Assembly (NCBI GenBank): GCA_900170005.1
Contig: LT827128.1
Coordinates: 806,001-870,000 of the forward strand
Reading direction: 5' to 3'
Origin: Gordonibacter massiliensis (ex Traore et al. 2017)
Lineage (GTDB): Bacteria > Actinomycetota > Coriobacteriia > Coriobacteriales > Eggerthellaceae
DNA: 64,000 nt
This document shows, one piece after another, positions 32,598 through 42,033 of this stretch (the first letter of the stretch is position 1; each line of letters starts with the position of its first letter). Both the position numbers and the translations under genes were made by a program. Under the pieces are notes generated by a model, which did not search any database, was not told the origin of the DNA, and saw only the letters and a list, made by a program, of their open reading frames with translations.

Positions 32598-35033
32598 ATG
32601 GCACTCATGCGCACGCTTGCGATCGCGGGCATCAAGCGCTCCAAAGGCTCCTTTTTGGGCATCTTCTTCCTTATGGCGCTCACGGCGGCGGCCCTCACGT
32701 TCACCATCTGCATGTACGTCGACTTGAACGCCCGCGAGGCCGACGCGCTCGCCGAGGCGGGCGCGGGCGACGTGTACGCCTACGACCTCGCGTCGAGCCT
32801 CACCGACGAGGCGGTGGCGAGCGTCCGGGCGCTCGACGAGGTGGGGGAGGTGCGCACGAGCAGCGTGCTCGTCGTCCCCACCGCGTTTCACGGCGAAGAC
32901 GGGCGGGACATCGACAAGAACCCGTCTTCCGCCGTGCAGTACCAGGCATGGGGCACGGGGATATCCTGCCGGCTGTTCACGCCCGACGGCACCGGGTTCG
33001 CGGACGACCCCGAACCCCCGGCGCCCGGCGAGGTGTACGTTCCTCTCACGCTGAAGGTGTCGCCCGGAGTGGACGTCGGCGACACGGTGGAGCTCGCCAT
33101 CGGCGACAGGTCGCGCACGCTCACCGTGTCCGGGTTCATCGAGGACCCCCAGATGGGCACCGCGTTCATGGAACTCAAGCGCTACCAGGTGGCCCCTGAG
33201 ACGTACGAGGAGCTCGCGCGCGACGTGGACGAGGCCGCCGTCGCGCAAGGGGAGCCCATCGACATCTACGCCACGGGCTCGTTCGCGTACCGCATCACGG
33301 AGATGAACGCGTTCCTTTCGGACGCCGCGCGGGCTCGCGGGGTCCAGCCGTCGGATCTGACCCGCGCCATCGCCGAGGGCACGGCGTGGGGCGCCTCCAC
33401 CTCCGGCATGTTCAGCTCGACGACGCTTGCCGGCTACGCCATGATGGTGGTGATCATAGGGGCGGCGGTCATGGGCGTGTTCGCCTGCCTGTTGTTCGTG
33501 GTGGCGCTCGTCATCTGCACGCACGCCATCTCGTCGTCCATCGAGGAGCACTACGCCGACTACGGCACGCTCAAAGCCGTGGGCGTGGGCCGCCGCACCC
33601 TGGCCGCCGTGCTCGTCGTCGAGTACGGCGGTGCGAGCCTGGCGGGCTTCGCGGTGGGCTTCGCGCTCGCCATGGCGGCGGTGCCGGCAGCGCTTCCGTT
33701 CTTCGCCCAGCTCACCGGCGTTCTCGCCGACAACGACTCCGTGCCCGTGGCGGCGCTGTGCGTTTTGGGCGCGCTGCTGGCGCTCGTGGCGGCGGTGGTG
33801 GCGCACCGCGCGCGCAAGCTCGCGGCCATCTCCCCGCTCGTGGCGTTGCGCGGCGGCGCGGCGGACCACAGCTTCGCGAGCCGCGCGACGCGTCCCGTCA
33901 CCGGGTCCCGGCTCAACCTGCAGCTGGCCCTGCGCGCGGTCGTCTCGGCGAAACGGCGCTACGTGGGCCTCGTCCTGTGCGCTTTCCTGCTCTGCGCGTT
34001 CGTCGTGCTCGTGTACGGCATCTGCGGAACGCTGAACAAGCCGGACGCCGCTTACGGCACGTTCGGCATGTGGAAGAGCGACGTGACCGCGGCGGCGGCG
34101 TCCCCCGACCTCGATTTCGACGAGGTGGAGCGCACCATCGCGGACGTGAGCCCCATCGAGCGGTCGTGGCAGGAGTCGTTCACGATGGTGAACCTGGGCG
34201 GCGAGAGCCGGTCGTTCGTGGGCCTCACCGACACCTCGCTGGTGACGGGCATGTCGGAGGGGCGGGCGCCGCTTTACGACAACGAAGTGCTCGTGGGGTC
34301 GAACCTCGCCTCGCTCGTAGGCCTCGAATTGGGAGACGAGTTCATGGTGCCCGGCAACGACGGCGTCGAGCGCCCCTTCATCGTGTGCGGAAAGCTGTCC
34401 AGCATGCTCAACGCGGGGTACGGTTGCGTGGTCACGTTCGACAGCGTGTGCGAGCTGGCGGGGATAGACCCCGACGCGTCGAGCGCCCCGCACCAGTACG
34501 CCCTCGCCGATCCCGGCAAGGCCGACGAGGCCCGCGCCGCGCTCGAGCGGCGTTTCGGTGGGGAGGTCGACGCGCGGCCGAGTGGGCTGTTCTCCGACAC
34601 GGGCGACATGGTGGAGCTCATCCAGAGCCTGTTCGTCACCATGGCCTACGTCATGGCGCTCGTCGCGGTCGCCCTCGTGTTCCTGGCCGTGTCGCTGATA
34701 ATCGGCCGCCTGTTCTCAGCGGAACGGCACGATCTGGGAGTGTACCGCGCGCTGGGGTTCACCTGCCGCGCGCTGCGCGTGCAGTTCGCGCTGCGCTTCT
34801 TCTGCGTCGCGCTCCTCGGCTGCGCGCTCGGCGCCGCGGCCGCGATGCTCGGGGGAGGATGGCTGGTCAGCCAGCTGTTCGGCCTGTTCGGGCTCACCAG
34901 TTTCGCCCTCGACGCGAACCCTTTCGCGGTCGGCGGCCTCACGCTCGGCCTCGCGGCGGTGTTCTTGGCGGCAGCCTACGTGTCGTCTCGCAAGGTGAAG
35001 CGCGTGGACGTGCGCGAGCTGGTGGCCGAATAA
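32598..35033 (+). CDS. FtsX-type ABC transporter permease
   Basis: 811 residues. One N-terminal helix (about 17-38), an external domain to about 270, three helices with FtsX character (about 275-385), a helix near 445, a second external domain, and a final FtsX core (about 685-805). This is a duplicated FtsX layout. It partners with the upstream ATPase. With the neighbouring two-component system it forms a module like those for antimicrobial peptide resistance, though the large double external domains could also serve lipoprotein handling. Confidence 0.88.
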   Translation: MALMRTLAIAGIKRSKGSFLGIFFLMALTAAALTFTICMYVDLNAREADALAEAGAGDVYAYDLASSLTDEAVASVRALDEVGEVRTSSVLVVPTAFHGEDGRDIDKNPSSAVQYQAWGTGISCRLFTPDGTGFADDPEPPAPGEVYVPLTLKVSPGVDVGDTVELAIGDRSRTLTVSGFIEDPQMGTAFMELKRYQVAPETYEELARDVDEAAVAQGEPIDIYATGSFAYRITEMNAFLSDAARARGVQPSDLTRAIAEGTAWGASTSGMFSSTTLAGYAMMVVIIGAAVMGVFACLLFVVALVICTHAISSSIEEHYADYGTLKAVGVGRRTLAAVLVVEYGGASLAGFAVGFALAMAAVPAALPFFAQLTGVLADNDSVPVAALCVLGALLALVAAVVAHRARKLAAISPLVALRGGAADHSFASRATRPVTGSRLNLQLALRAVVSAKRRYVGLVLCAFLLCAFVVLVYGICGTLNKPDAAYGTFGMWKSDVTAAAASPDLDFDEVERTIADVSPIERSWQESFTMVNLGGESRSFVGLTDTSLVTGMSEGRAPLYDNEVLVGSNLASLVGLELGDEFMVPGNDGVERPFIVCGKLSSMLNAGYGCVVTFDSVCELAGIDPDASSAPHQYALADPGKADEARAALERRFGGEVDARPSGLFSDTGDMVELIQSLFVTMAYVMALVAVALVFLAVSLIIGRLFSAERHDLGVYRALGFTCRALRVQFALRFFCVALLGCALGAAAAMLGGGWLVSQLFGLFGLTSFALDANPFAVGGLTLGLAAVFLAAAYVSSRKVKRVDVRELVAE

Positions 35034-35089
35034 GGGCGATCGCCGAGGGGCACTGCGCGGGGCGCTGCGTGGCGCCCCGCTTGCGCTGA

Positions 35090-35098
35090 TGCTATACT
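35090..35098 (+). promoter_or_regulatory. extended -10 promoter of the GNAT gene
   Basis: TGCTATACT is an extended -10 (TGN-TATACT) 33 bp before the ATG at 35131. No -35 is evident. A GC-rich stem GCGGGGCGC / GCGCCCCGC (35057-35080) sits just upstream and may end the preceding operon. Confidence 0.5.
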
Positions 35099-35130
35099 GG
35101 CGCAGTCTTTTTGCGATGAAAGGAAGCGCC

Positions 35131-35640
35131 ATGGGTCTTGAGATTCGCCCGTACCGCGAGGAGGACCTTGCGGGCATGATGAAGGTGTGGAACGAGGTCG
35201 TGGAAGGCGGCGAGGCGTTTCCGCAGATCGAACCGCTCACGTTGGAAACGGCCGCGGAGTTCTTCGCCGAGCAGACGCTTTCCGTGGTGGCCGACCTCGA
35301 CGGGAAGGTGTTCGGCCTGTACATCCTGCATCCGAACAACGTCGGACGCTGCGGGCACATCGCCAACGCGAGCTACGCCGTGGTGTCCGGCTCGCGCGGC
35401 GTGGGGCTGGGTCGGGCGCTCGTGGAGGACTCGCTGGTTCAAGCCGCCCGCAAGGGCTTCCGCGGCCTGCAGTTCAACGCCGTGGTCGCCAGTAACGCGG
35501 CGGCCATCCACCTGTACGAGGACCTGGGATTCGTTCGCGTGGGCACCATCCCCGGCGGCTTCATGACGTTCATGGGCGGCTACGAGGACGTCCACATCTA
35601 CTATCGCGACTGCGTGGATACGGCGGCGGTCGGTCGTTGA
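35131..35640 (+). CDS. GNAT family N-acetyltransferase
   Basis: 169 residues, a complete GNAT fold. Acetyl-CoA binding motif SRGVGLGRALVEDSL (about 88-102) and C-terminal AAIHLYEDLGFVRVGTIPGG, typical of the L-amino acid/phosphinothricin acetyltransferase-like group. AAAGGAAG precedes the ATG. Substrate not predictable from sequence. Monocistronic by position. Confidence 0.9.
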   Translation: MGLEIRPYREEDLAGMMKVWNEVVEGGEAFPQIEPLTLETAAEFFAEQTLSVVADLDGKVFGLYILHPNNVGRCGHIANASYAVVSGSRGVGLGRALVEDSLVQAARKGFRGLQFNAVVASNAAAIHLYEDLGFVRVGTIPGGFMTFMGGYEDVHIYYRDCVDTAAVGR

Positions 35641-35876
35641 GGCTAGGGAATCCGGCCCGGGCCGGTCGGATCGGAGCGTGGCGTCGCGCGATTGCGGTTC
35701 GACGGCGGAAATAAGGTTTTTCCCACGAGACGATCATGAGGATCGCCTGTTTCGGTGGCTTTCGTCGTGGCCATCCGGCGTTCTTCACAAGTGCAGATTC
35801 TCGGTTCCGCGACGGCCCGATAAGCGTTATCCTTGCGAAAGATCAAAGAGCAGGGAAGGGCCGCTGGGAAGCATCC

Positions 35877-38800
35877 ATGGACTACCGCATCGGCATAGAC
35901 GCCGGGTCGAAGACCATCAAGGTCGTCGTCGTGGACGAGGACGGCGCCGTCGTGCACTCCGTCTACCGGCGGCACCGCTCCGACATCCGCACGACGCTTG
36001 CCGGCGTGCTGCACGACATGGCGTGGCGTTTCGGCAACCTGCGCGGACAGGTGGCCGTGACCGGTTCGGCCGGCATCGCGCTCGCCGAGATGCTGGGTCT
36101 TCCGTTCGTGCAGGAAGTGGTGGCCACCACGCGCGCCGTGGTCGACGCTTACCCCGAGGCCGACGCGTTCATCGAGCTGGGCGGCGAGGACGCGAAGGTG
36201 GTCTACCTCACCGGCGGCCTGGAGCAGCGCATGAACGCCACGTGCGCGGGCGGCACGGGCGGGTTCATCGACACCATCGCGTTCATGATCGGCGCGCGCA
36301 TGTCGGACATGAGCGGGCTCGCGCTGGGGGCGAGGCGCATCTACCTCATAGCGTCGAGGTGCGCCGTGTTCGCGCAAACCGACGTGCGCCCGTTGCTGAA
36401 CGCCGGCGCCCGCACGGCCGACATCGCGGCGAGCGCGCTCGAGGCCGTCGTGCGCCAAACGCTCGCGGGCCTCGCCTGCGGCCGGCCCCTCAAGGGCACG
36501 ATCGTGTTTCTGGGCGGGCCGCTCGAGTACATCCCCAACCTGGTGTTCCGCTTCCGCCGTGCGCTCGACCTCACGCGCGAGACGGGCATCAAGCCGCCGA
36601 ACGCCCATCTGTTCACGGCCCGCGGCGCCGCGCTCGCGGCGCGCGAGGCGGCCGACGACGGCACGCCGCCGCGCACGGCCTCGCTCACCGAGCTGGAGCG
36701 CCAAGTGAAGGGCGCCGCCGATCCGCTCGACGACCTGGACCACCTGCCCCCGCTGTTCGCCGACGCGGCCGAGCGCGCCGAGTTCGAAGGGCGGCACGCG
36801 GCCGAGCGCATGGTGCGCACGCGCCTGTTCGACTGCGAGGGCCCGCTCTATCTGGGCGTGGACGCCGGCTCCACCACGGTGAAGTGCGCTCTCGTGGACG
36901 ACGAGGGGCGGCTCGTGCATTCCGATTACCGGCCGGTCGAGGGAGACGTGCTCAAAACGGCCGCCGTCATGCTGGGCGATATGTACCGCGTGCTGCCGCG
37001 GTCCTACGGCAAGGCCGAGGCCCTGGTCCACATCGCCCACGCCACGGTCACGGGTTACGGCGAGGACCTGCTGCGCGTCGCGCTCGGCATCGACTCGGGC
37101 GTGGTGGAGACCACGGCGCACGTGCGCGCCGCGTGCGCGTTTTGCCCGGAGGCGTCGTTCGTGCTCGACATCGGCGGGCAGGACATGAAGGCGATCTGGG
37201 TGCGCGACGGCCTCGTGTCCGACGCCGTGCTCAACGAGGCGTGCTCGAGCGGTTGCGGCTCGTTCGTCGAGGGCACGGCGCATACGCTGCATATGTCGCC
37301 CGTGCGGTTCTCCGAAGCCGCCCTCGGCGCCAAGAACCCCGTGGACCTGGGAACGAAATGCACCGTGTTCATGACCTCGCGCGTGCGCCATGCGCAGAAG
37401 ATCGGCGCGATGCCGGCCGACATAGCGGCGGGCATCGCCTACTCCGTGGTGCAGAACGCGCTGTACCGCATCATCGGGTGCGACAAGGTGGCGGGCCTGG
37501 GCGGCACGGTGGTGGTGCAAGGGGGCGCCTTCAAGTCCGACGCCGTGCTGCGCGCTTTCGAGCTCGTGGCCGGGGTGCGGGCCGTGCGCCCCGACACGGC
37601 GCACCTCATGGGGGCCATCGGCGCGGCGCTCGTCGCGCGCGACCGCGCGCGGGCGGCCGGCGGCCGGACGGGGCGCAGCTCGCTCGTCGACGCGGCGCGG
37701 CTGGGGACCCTCGCGCCCAAGCGCTCGGCGGTGCGCTGCGGCGGATGCGGATGCGCCTGCGCGCTCACCGTGGTGGAGTTCGAGGGGTCGCGCCGCTTCG
37801 TGTCTGGCAACCGCTGCGAGCGGGCGCACGCCTTCCTCGACGGGGCGGCGGTCGGCGCGGGCTCCTCCGCAGACCGCCGACAGGCCGTCCCGCGCCGCGA
37901 TGCGGGACGCGCCCCGAACGTCGTGGCGCTCGAGCGCAAGCTGCTGGCGCGCTTCGGCGACGTGGCGGGCGCGGGGCCGCGGGCCGAGGCGCGCGTGGGG
38001 CTTATGGACGCGCTCAACGCCTACGAGAACCTGCCGTTTTGGCACACGCTGCTCCGCGAGCTGGGCTTCTCGGTGCTGGTGCCGTGCCGGGACGAAGGCG
38101 CCGCGGCTGCGGAGGGCTTGGAAACCATCCCCTCCGAGAGCGTGTGCCAGCCGGCGAAGGTCGTGCACGCGCGCTTCTACGACCTCGCGGGGCGCGGGGC
38201 ACGGGCCGTGCTCATGCCCCGTTACGAGCGCGGAAGCCGCTGCCCGGTGTCGAGCTTCTACGCCGATGCCGTGCGCGACAGCGTCCCGCTCGTGCACGAG
38301 GGCGCGGTGTCCCTGGTCGCGCCGACGCTCGGCGCCGTGAGGCCGGAGGGGATCGCGTGCAGCGAGGCCGACCGTGCGGAGCTCCTGGCGTCTCTCGGCC
38401 GTATCGCGCCCGAGGGGGCGCCGCTGGGCGCGGACGAGCTCGAAGGGGCGCTCGAGGCGGGCCTCGCCGCGCAGCGCGCCTTCGAGGACGCGGTCGCCCG
38501 GGCGACGGAGCGGGCGCTCGCATGGGTGCATGCCGTCCCCGGCCGGCACGGCGCGGTGCTCGCGGGCCGCCCCTACCACGTGGACGCCGCGCTGTCCCAC
38601 GAAGTGGACGGCGTGGTGGAGCGCCTGGGCCTCGCCGTGCTGCCGCCGTTGGGTTTGGCGGGGCGCTTGCGTGCGGCCCGCGAGGCGCGTTCCGGCGCGG
38701 CGTGGCCCGCCTCCTCGGCCGGGGCTCTCGCCTCGCCGCCCTGGAAACCGGCGAAGCGCCTCGTGGGCCTGGCGCGCTTCGTGGCGGAGGACCCGTCGCT

Positions 38801-39866
38801 CGAGCTCGTGTGCCTGCGGTCGTTCGGGTGCGGCTTCGACGCGCTCGGGGCCGACGAGGCGCGCGACGTGCTGGAGGCCGCGCACCGCTCGTTCACCGTC
38901 CTCAAGATCGACGACATCGTCGACACGGCCCACCTGCGCATCCGCCTGCGCACGCTCGCCGAGGCCGTGGAGGCGCGCGACCTGCGCGCCGCGGGGGAGG
39001 GCGTTTCGGACGTCGCCGCCGCACGGACGACGGGAGGGGAGTCGGCGGGTCTCGCAGGGTCGGCCGAAACCGCCGTTGCGGCCGTTGTCGGAGATCCTTC
39101 GACTCCGGCGCTGCGCGCCTCCGCTCAGGATGACAAGGGGGATCGGCCTTGCGCCTCCTCTCGGGATGGCGAGGGGGGCGTTCCGCTGCTCGGGCGCATC
39201 GGGCGCGCGGACCTCGAGCGGGCGCGCGTCGGCGTGAACCCCGACGTGTGCCATACCGTGGCCTCGCTCGCCGGACGCGCCGCCCGCCTGGTCGAAGCCG
39301 ACCCGTCCGTCCGGCGCCTCTCGGTGCCGCGCGTGTGCGAGCGCTGCCTCTTGGACGCCCTTCCGCGCTTGGTGGAGCGCGCCTGTGGCCGCGCGGTCGA
39401 GATCGAGTGGGAGGACGCCTGGCCCGCCGGCCTCGACGCTCCCGCGCCGCTACCCGCGTCGGCCGAGGACGACCGCCCGCGCATCGGCATCCTGGGAAAC
39501 GCCCTGCTGTGCTTCGACGCGTACCTGAACGACGGCCTGGTCGCGTTCGTGGAGCGCCTGGGCTGCCGGGCCGTGCTGCCCGACCCCGCCAACCTGTTCG
39601 TCGACGACGTGCGCTACGGCGCCCAGCTCGACGCCTTCGAGGCCGCGGGTGTCGACCACGTGGTGTACCTGCAGAGCTTCGGCTGCCTGAAGGGGCACGT
39701 GCACGCGCGCGGAGCCCTGCACGAGGCGGCGCGCCGCCACCCGAACATGCCCGTCACCGTGGTGGACTACGACCCCGAGGCGTCGGCCCTGAACCGCGAG
39801 AACCGTATCCGCCTCGCCGTGGCCGCCGCCCGCCAAGCCAGGGCAAAGCGCCCGTCCGGCGCTTGA
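35877..39866 (+). CDS. double acyl-CoA dehydratase activase with DUF2229 region
   Basis: 1329 residues. Two BadF/BadG/HgdC-type ASKHA ATPase domains in tandem (about 1-240 and 322-590), each with a nucleotide motif (GIDAGSKTIK, GVDAGSTTVK) and both cysteines that would hold the bridging [4Fe-4S] cluster (MNATCAGG and SRCAVF; NEACSSGC and TKCTVF). Residues about 690-1330 match the DUF2229/dehydratase-like part, with SFGCGFDALGADE and LQSFGCLKG. Such proteins may donate low-potential electrons by ATP hydrolysis to a (R)-2-hydroxyacyl-CoA dehydratase-like enzyme, but no dehydratase subunits are nearby. ATG at 35877. A copy of repeat A is read in frame near residue 1073. Confidence 0.85.
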   Translation: MDYRIGIDAGSKTIKVVVVDEDGAVVHSVYRRHRSDIRTTLAGVLHDMAWRFGNLRGQVAVTGSAGIALAEMLGLPFVQEVVATTRAVVDAYPEADAFIELGGEDAKVVYLTGGLEQRMNATCAGGTGGFIDTIAFMIGARMSDMSGLALGARRIYLIASRCAVFAQTDVRPLLNAGARTADIAASALEAVVRQTLAGLACGRPLKGTIVFLGGPLEYIPNLVFRFRRALDLTRETGIKPPNAHLFTARGAALAAREAADDGTPPRTASLTELERQVKGAADPLDDLDHLPPLFADAAERAEFEGRHAAERMVRTRLFDCEGPLYLGVDAGSTTVKCALVDDEGRLVHSDYRPVEGDVLKTAAVMLGDMYRVLPRSYGKAEALVHIAHATVTGYGEDLLRVALGIDSGVVETTAHVRAACAFCPEASFVLDIGGQDMKAIWVRDGLVSDAVLNEACSSGCGSFVEGTAHTLHMSPVRFSEAALGAKNPVDLGTKCTVFMTSRVRHAQKIGAMPADIAAGIAYSVVQNALYRIIGCDKVAGLGGTVVVQGGAFKSDAVLRAFELVAGVRAVRPDTAHLMGAIGAALVARDRARAAGGRTGRSSLVDAARLGTLAPKRSAVRCGGCGCACALTVVEFEGSRRFVSGNRCERAHAFLDGAAVGAGSSADRRQAVPRRDAGRAPNVVALERKLLARFGDVAGAGPRAEARVGLMDALNAYENLPFWHTLLRELGFSVLVPCRDEGAAAAEGLETIPSESVCQPAKVVHARFYDLAGRGARAVLMPRYERGSRCPVSSFYADAVRDSVPLVHEGAVSLVAPTLGAVRPEGIACSEADRAELLASLGRIAPEGAPLGADELEGALEAGLAAQRAFEDAVARATERALAWVHAVPGRHGAVLAGRPYHVDAALSHEVDGVVERLGLAVLPPLGLAGRLRAAREARSGAAWPASSAGALASPPWKPAKRLVGLARFVAEDPSLELVCLRSFGCGFDALGADEARDVLEAAHRSFTVLKIDDIVDTAHLRIRLRTLAEAVEARDLRAAGEGVSDVAAARTTGGESAGLAGSAETAVAAVVGDPSTPALRASAQDDKGDRPCASSRDGEGGVPLLGRIGRADLERARVGVNPDVCHTVASLAGRAARLVEADPSVRRLSVPRVCERCLLDALPRLVERACGRAVEIEWEDAWPAGLDAPAPLPASAEDDRPRIGILGNALLCFDAYLNDGLVAFVERLGCRAVLPDPANLFVDDVRYGAQLDAFEAAGVDHVVYLQSFGCLKGHVHARGALHEAARRHPNMPVTVVDYDPEASALNRENRIRLAVAAARQARAKRPSGA
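39093..39137. repeat. dispersed repeat A inside the activase gene
   Basis: GATCCTTCGACTCCGG through CCGCTCAGGATGACAAG, the right half of repeat A, is translated as GDPSTPALRASAQDDKG in a variable linker. It keeps the frame open and adds about 15 codons, so it seems a tolerated insertion. Confidence 0.8.
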
Positions 39867-39946
39867 AACATGGGCTTTTCGAGGACGCGCGAGGTCGGGG
39901 ATGCCGCATGAGCGGGGGTTCGCGTACAATGTGCGGGAAACACCGC

Positions 39947-39975
39947 TTGTCAAACGGGCGTTCACGCCGTAGAAT
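39947..39975 (+). promoter_or_regulatory. promoter of the rpsP operon
   Basis: TTGTCA (39947-39952), 17-bp spacer, TAGAAT (39970-39975), 100 bp upstream of rpsP. It should drive rpsP-khpA-rimM and probably trmD. The rest of the gap 39867-40074 shows nothing else. Confidence 0.7.
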
Positions 39976-40074
39976 AAGCAATTGCTGTTTTGCGGGCTTC
40001 GGCCAACGTGCCGAAACGTCTACGACGTCAACCCGCCCGGACCTGATGTAAGAAGCAAAAAGGAGTTCACCTTC

Positions 40075-40320
40075 ATGGCAGTCAAAATTCGCCTTGCTCG
40101 CCACGGCGCCAAGAAGCGCCCGTACTACCGCATCGTCGTCGCCGACGCGCGCAGCCCGCGCGACGGCAAGTTCATCGAGGAAGTCGGCCGCTACAACCCC
40201 TGCGCCACCCCCGCGATGGTGAAGTTCGACCTGGAGAAGGTCGACCAGTGGATCAAGAACGGCGCCCAGCCCACCGACACGGTGGCGCGTCTGCTCAAGA
40301 ACGCCCGCGAGAACGCGTAA
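40075..40320 (+). CDS. rpsP: 30S ribosomal protein S16
   Basis: 81 residues, standard length. [20 protein letters not shown] and [10 protein letters not shown] are the conserved S16 start. AAAAAGGAG precedes the ATG. Head of the widely conserved rpsP-khpA-rimM-trmD cluster, all of which is present here. Confidence 0.98.
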   Translation: MAVKIRLARHGAKKRPYYRIVVADARSPRDGKFIEEVGRYNPCATPAMVKFDLEKVDQWIKNGAQPTDTVARLLKNARENA

Positions 40321-40325
40321 GCGCC

Positions 40326-40580
40326 ATGGCCGAGCAGACGGAAGACATCGTAGGTCTCGTCGAATCCGTCGTGCGCCCGCTCATCGAGTTTCCCGATGAG
40401 CTGCAGATCGAGGCGAGCGACGCCGAGGACGGTTCCATCCTCGTGGAGGTTCGCGTGAACGAAGAGGATGCCGGCAAGGTCATCGGCCGCCAAGGGCGGG
40501 TCATCAAGGCCATCCGCACGCTCGCCCGCGCCGCCGCGTCGCGCACGAACACCCATGTCGAAGTGGAGCTCATCGACTAG
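40326..40580 (+). CDS. khpA: KH-domain RNA-binding protein KhpA
   Basis: 84 residues, a single KH domain with the GxxG loop as VIGRQGRVIKAIRTL. KhpA binds RNA broadly, with KhpB in several bacteria affecting cell division and small RNAs. Starts 5 bp after rpsP with no visible ribosome site, so translation is probably coupled. It is directly followed by rimM with no gap. Confidence 0.95.
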   Translation: MAEQTEDIVGLVESVVRPLIEFPDELQIEASDAEDGSILVEVRVNEEDAGKVIGRQGRVIKAIRTLARAAASRTNTHVEVELID

Positions 40581-41102
40581 ATGCGCGCTTGGACGGACGT
40601 CGCCGTACTGGCGAAAACGAAGAATCTGCAGGGAGGGTTCGTCGCGCAAGGCGCGGCGGGCCTTCCTTTTTTGCTGTTCGAGGGCCTGGAGGTGGCTTTC
40701 GTCCCGCCGGTGCTCGACGCTCCGCGCCGCGCGCGGGTGGCGTCCGTCGCCCCGATCGACGAGCGGTCCGCCGTGGTGACGTTCGACGCCGTGGGAGGCA
40801 TCGACGCTGCCGAAGCGCTCGTGGGGTGCCATTGCCTCGCGCGACGTGTCGACCTTCCGGACGGCGCGCTCGAAGCGCTCGAGGGTGCTTGGGACGGCTG
40901 GGACGTGCACGACGCACGCGCCGGGCTCGTGGGCGCCGTGGTCGGCGTTCGGGAGATGCCGGGGCAGGATCTCCTCGAAGTGGCGTCGGCCGAAGGGGGC
41001 CGCACGGTGCTCATACCGCTCGTGGACGCGTTCGTGGTCGACGTGGACGAGGACGCGCGCCGCATCGAGGTCGACCTGCCCGACGGGCTGCTGGAGCTGT
41101 AG
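40581..41102 (+). CDS. rimM: ribosome maturation factor RimM
   Basis: 173 residues. The N-terminal RimM barrel (VAVLAKTKNLQGGFVAQG, about 6-90) is followed by a PRC-barrel domain (about 98-170) with DVHDARAGLVGAVVGV and LIPLVDAFVVDVD. It assists 30S maturation at the S19/head region. The usual GxIxxxHGLxG start motif is degenerate here (KTKNLQGGF). ATG abuts the khpA stop. Confidence 0.9.
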   Translation: MRAWTDVAVLAKTKNLQGGFVAQGAAGLPFLLFEGLEVAFVPPVLDAPRRARVASVAPIDERSAVVTFDAVGGIDAAEALVGCHCLARRVDLPDGALEALEGAWDGWDVHDARAGLVGAVVGVREMPGQDLLEVASAEGGRTVLIPLVDAFVVDVDEDARRIEVDLPDGLLEL

Positions 41103-41247
41103 GGCGAAGCCGCCGCTCGGCGCGCAAGGCGCCGTGCCAAAAGTTGCCGAAACGCATGTCATCTACGGTCATACCGTAGGGCAAGCGAAACCCCACGTTT
41201 GATGCAGCCCCCTGCGAAGGCTCGGCAACGACGCGAAAGGACATGCC

Positions 41248-42003
41248 GTGATCATCGAGACGCTTTCCACGTTCCCCTCCATGTACGACTCCGTCATGGG
41301 GGCGTCCATGATGCGCATCGCCCAAGAGAAGGGCATCCTCACCTTCAAGGCCCACGACCTGCGCGACTGGACCCACGACCGCCACCGCACCACCGACGAC
41401 GACCCCTACGGCGGCGGCGACGGCCTCGTCATGAAATGCGAGCCCATCTTCGAAGCCTACGAGGACATCGCCGGAAACCTACCCTCCGCCTCCGGCCCCG
41501 TCAAGCGCCCGCATACGATCTTCCTAGCCCCCCATGGCGAGCCCTTCGACGACGCCCTCGCATGCGAGCTGGCGCGCGAGGAGCGGCTGCTGTTCGTGTG
41601 CGGCCACTACGAGGGGATCGACGAGCGCGCCTACGCGTTGGCCGACCGCACGATCTCGCTCGGCGACTACGTGCTCACGAGCGGAGAGTTGGCCTCCATG
41701 GTGGTGATCGACGCGGTGGTGCGCAAGCTGCCCGGCGTGCTGGGCGCGCCCACCGGGGCCCTGGGCGAGAGCTTCGCCGACGGTTTGCTGGAATACCCCC
41801 AGTACACGCGCCCGGCAACGTATCGGGGGATGGACGTGCCCGCCGTGCTGCTGTCCGGCGACCACGGCGCCGTCGCGCGCTGGCGGCACGAGCGCAGCCT
41901 GGAGCGCACGGCGCGTTTGCGGCCGGACCTGTTGGAAAACGTCGACCTCTCGCATGCCGATCGGGAGTTTCTGCTAGACTTGTCGGAAGAGACGGCATCG
42001 TAG
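41248..42003 (+). CDS. trmD: tRNA (guanine37-N1)-methyltransferase TrmD
   Basis: 251 residues. Knotted SPOUT methyltransferase placing m1G37, which prevents frameshifting. It shows DPYGGGDGLVMKCEPI, CGHYEGIDER and SLGDYVLTSGELA. GTG start at 41248 with AAAGGA upstream. The 145-bp gap from rimM has a small hairpin CTACGGT-CAT-ACCGTAG (41163-41179), perhaps attenuating readthrough. Confidence 0.97.
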   Translation: MIIETLSTFPSMYDSVMGASMMRIAQEKGILTFKAHDLRDWTHDRHRTTDDDPYGGGDGLVMKCEPIFEAYEDIAGNLPSASGPVKRPHTIFLAPHGEPFDDALACELAREERLLFVCGHYEGIDERAYALADRTISLGDYVLTSGELASMVVIDAVVRKLPGVLGAPTGALGESFADGLLEYPQYTRPATYRGMDVPAVLLSGDHGAVARWRHERSLERTARLRPDLLENVDLSHADREFLLDLSEETAS

Positions 42004-42033
42004 CCCTCGGGCGCTCGAAGGAAGGCGGAAACC

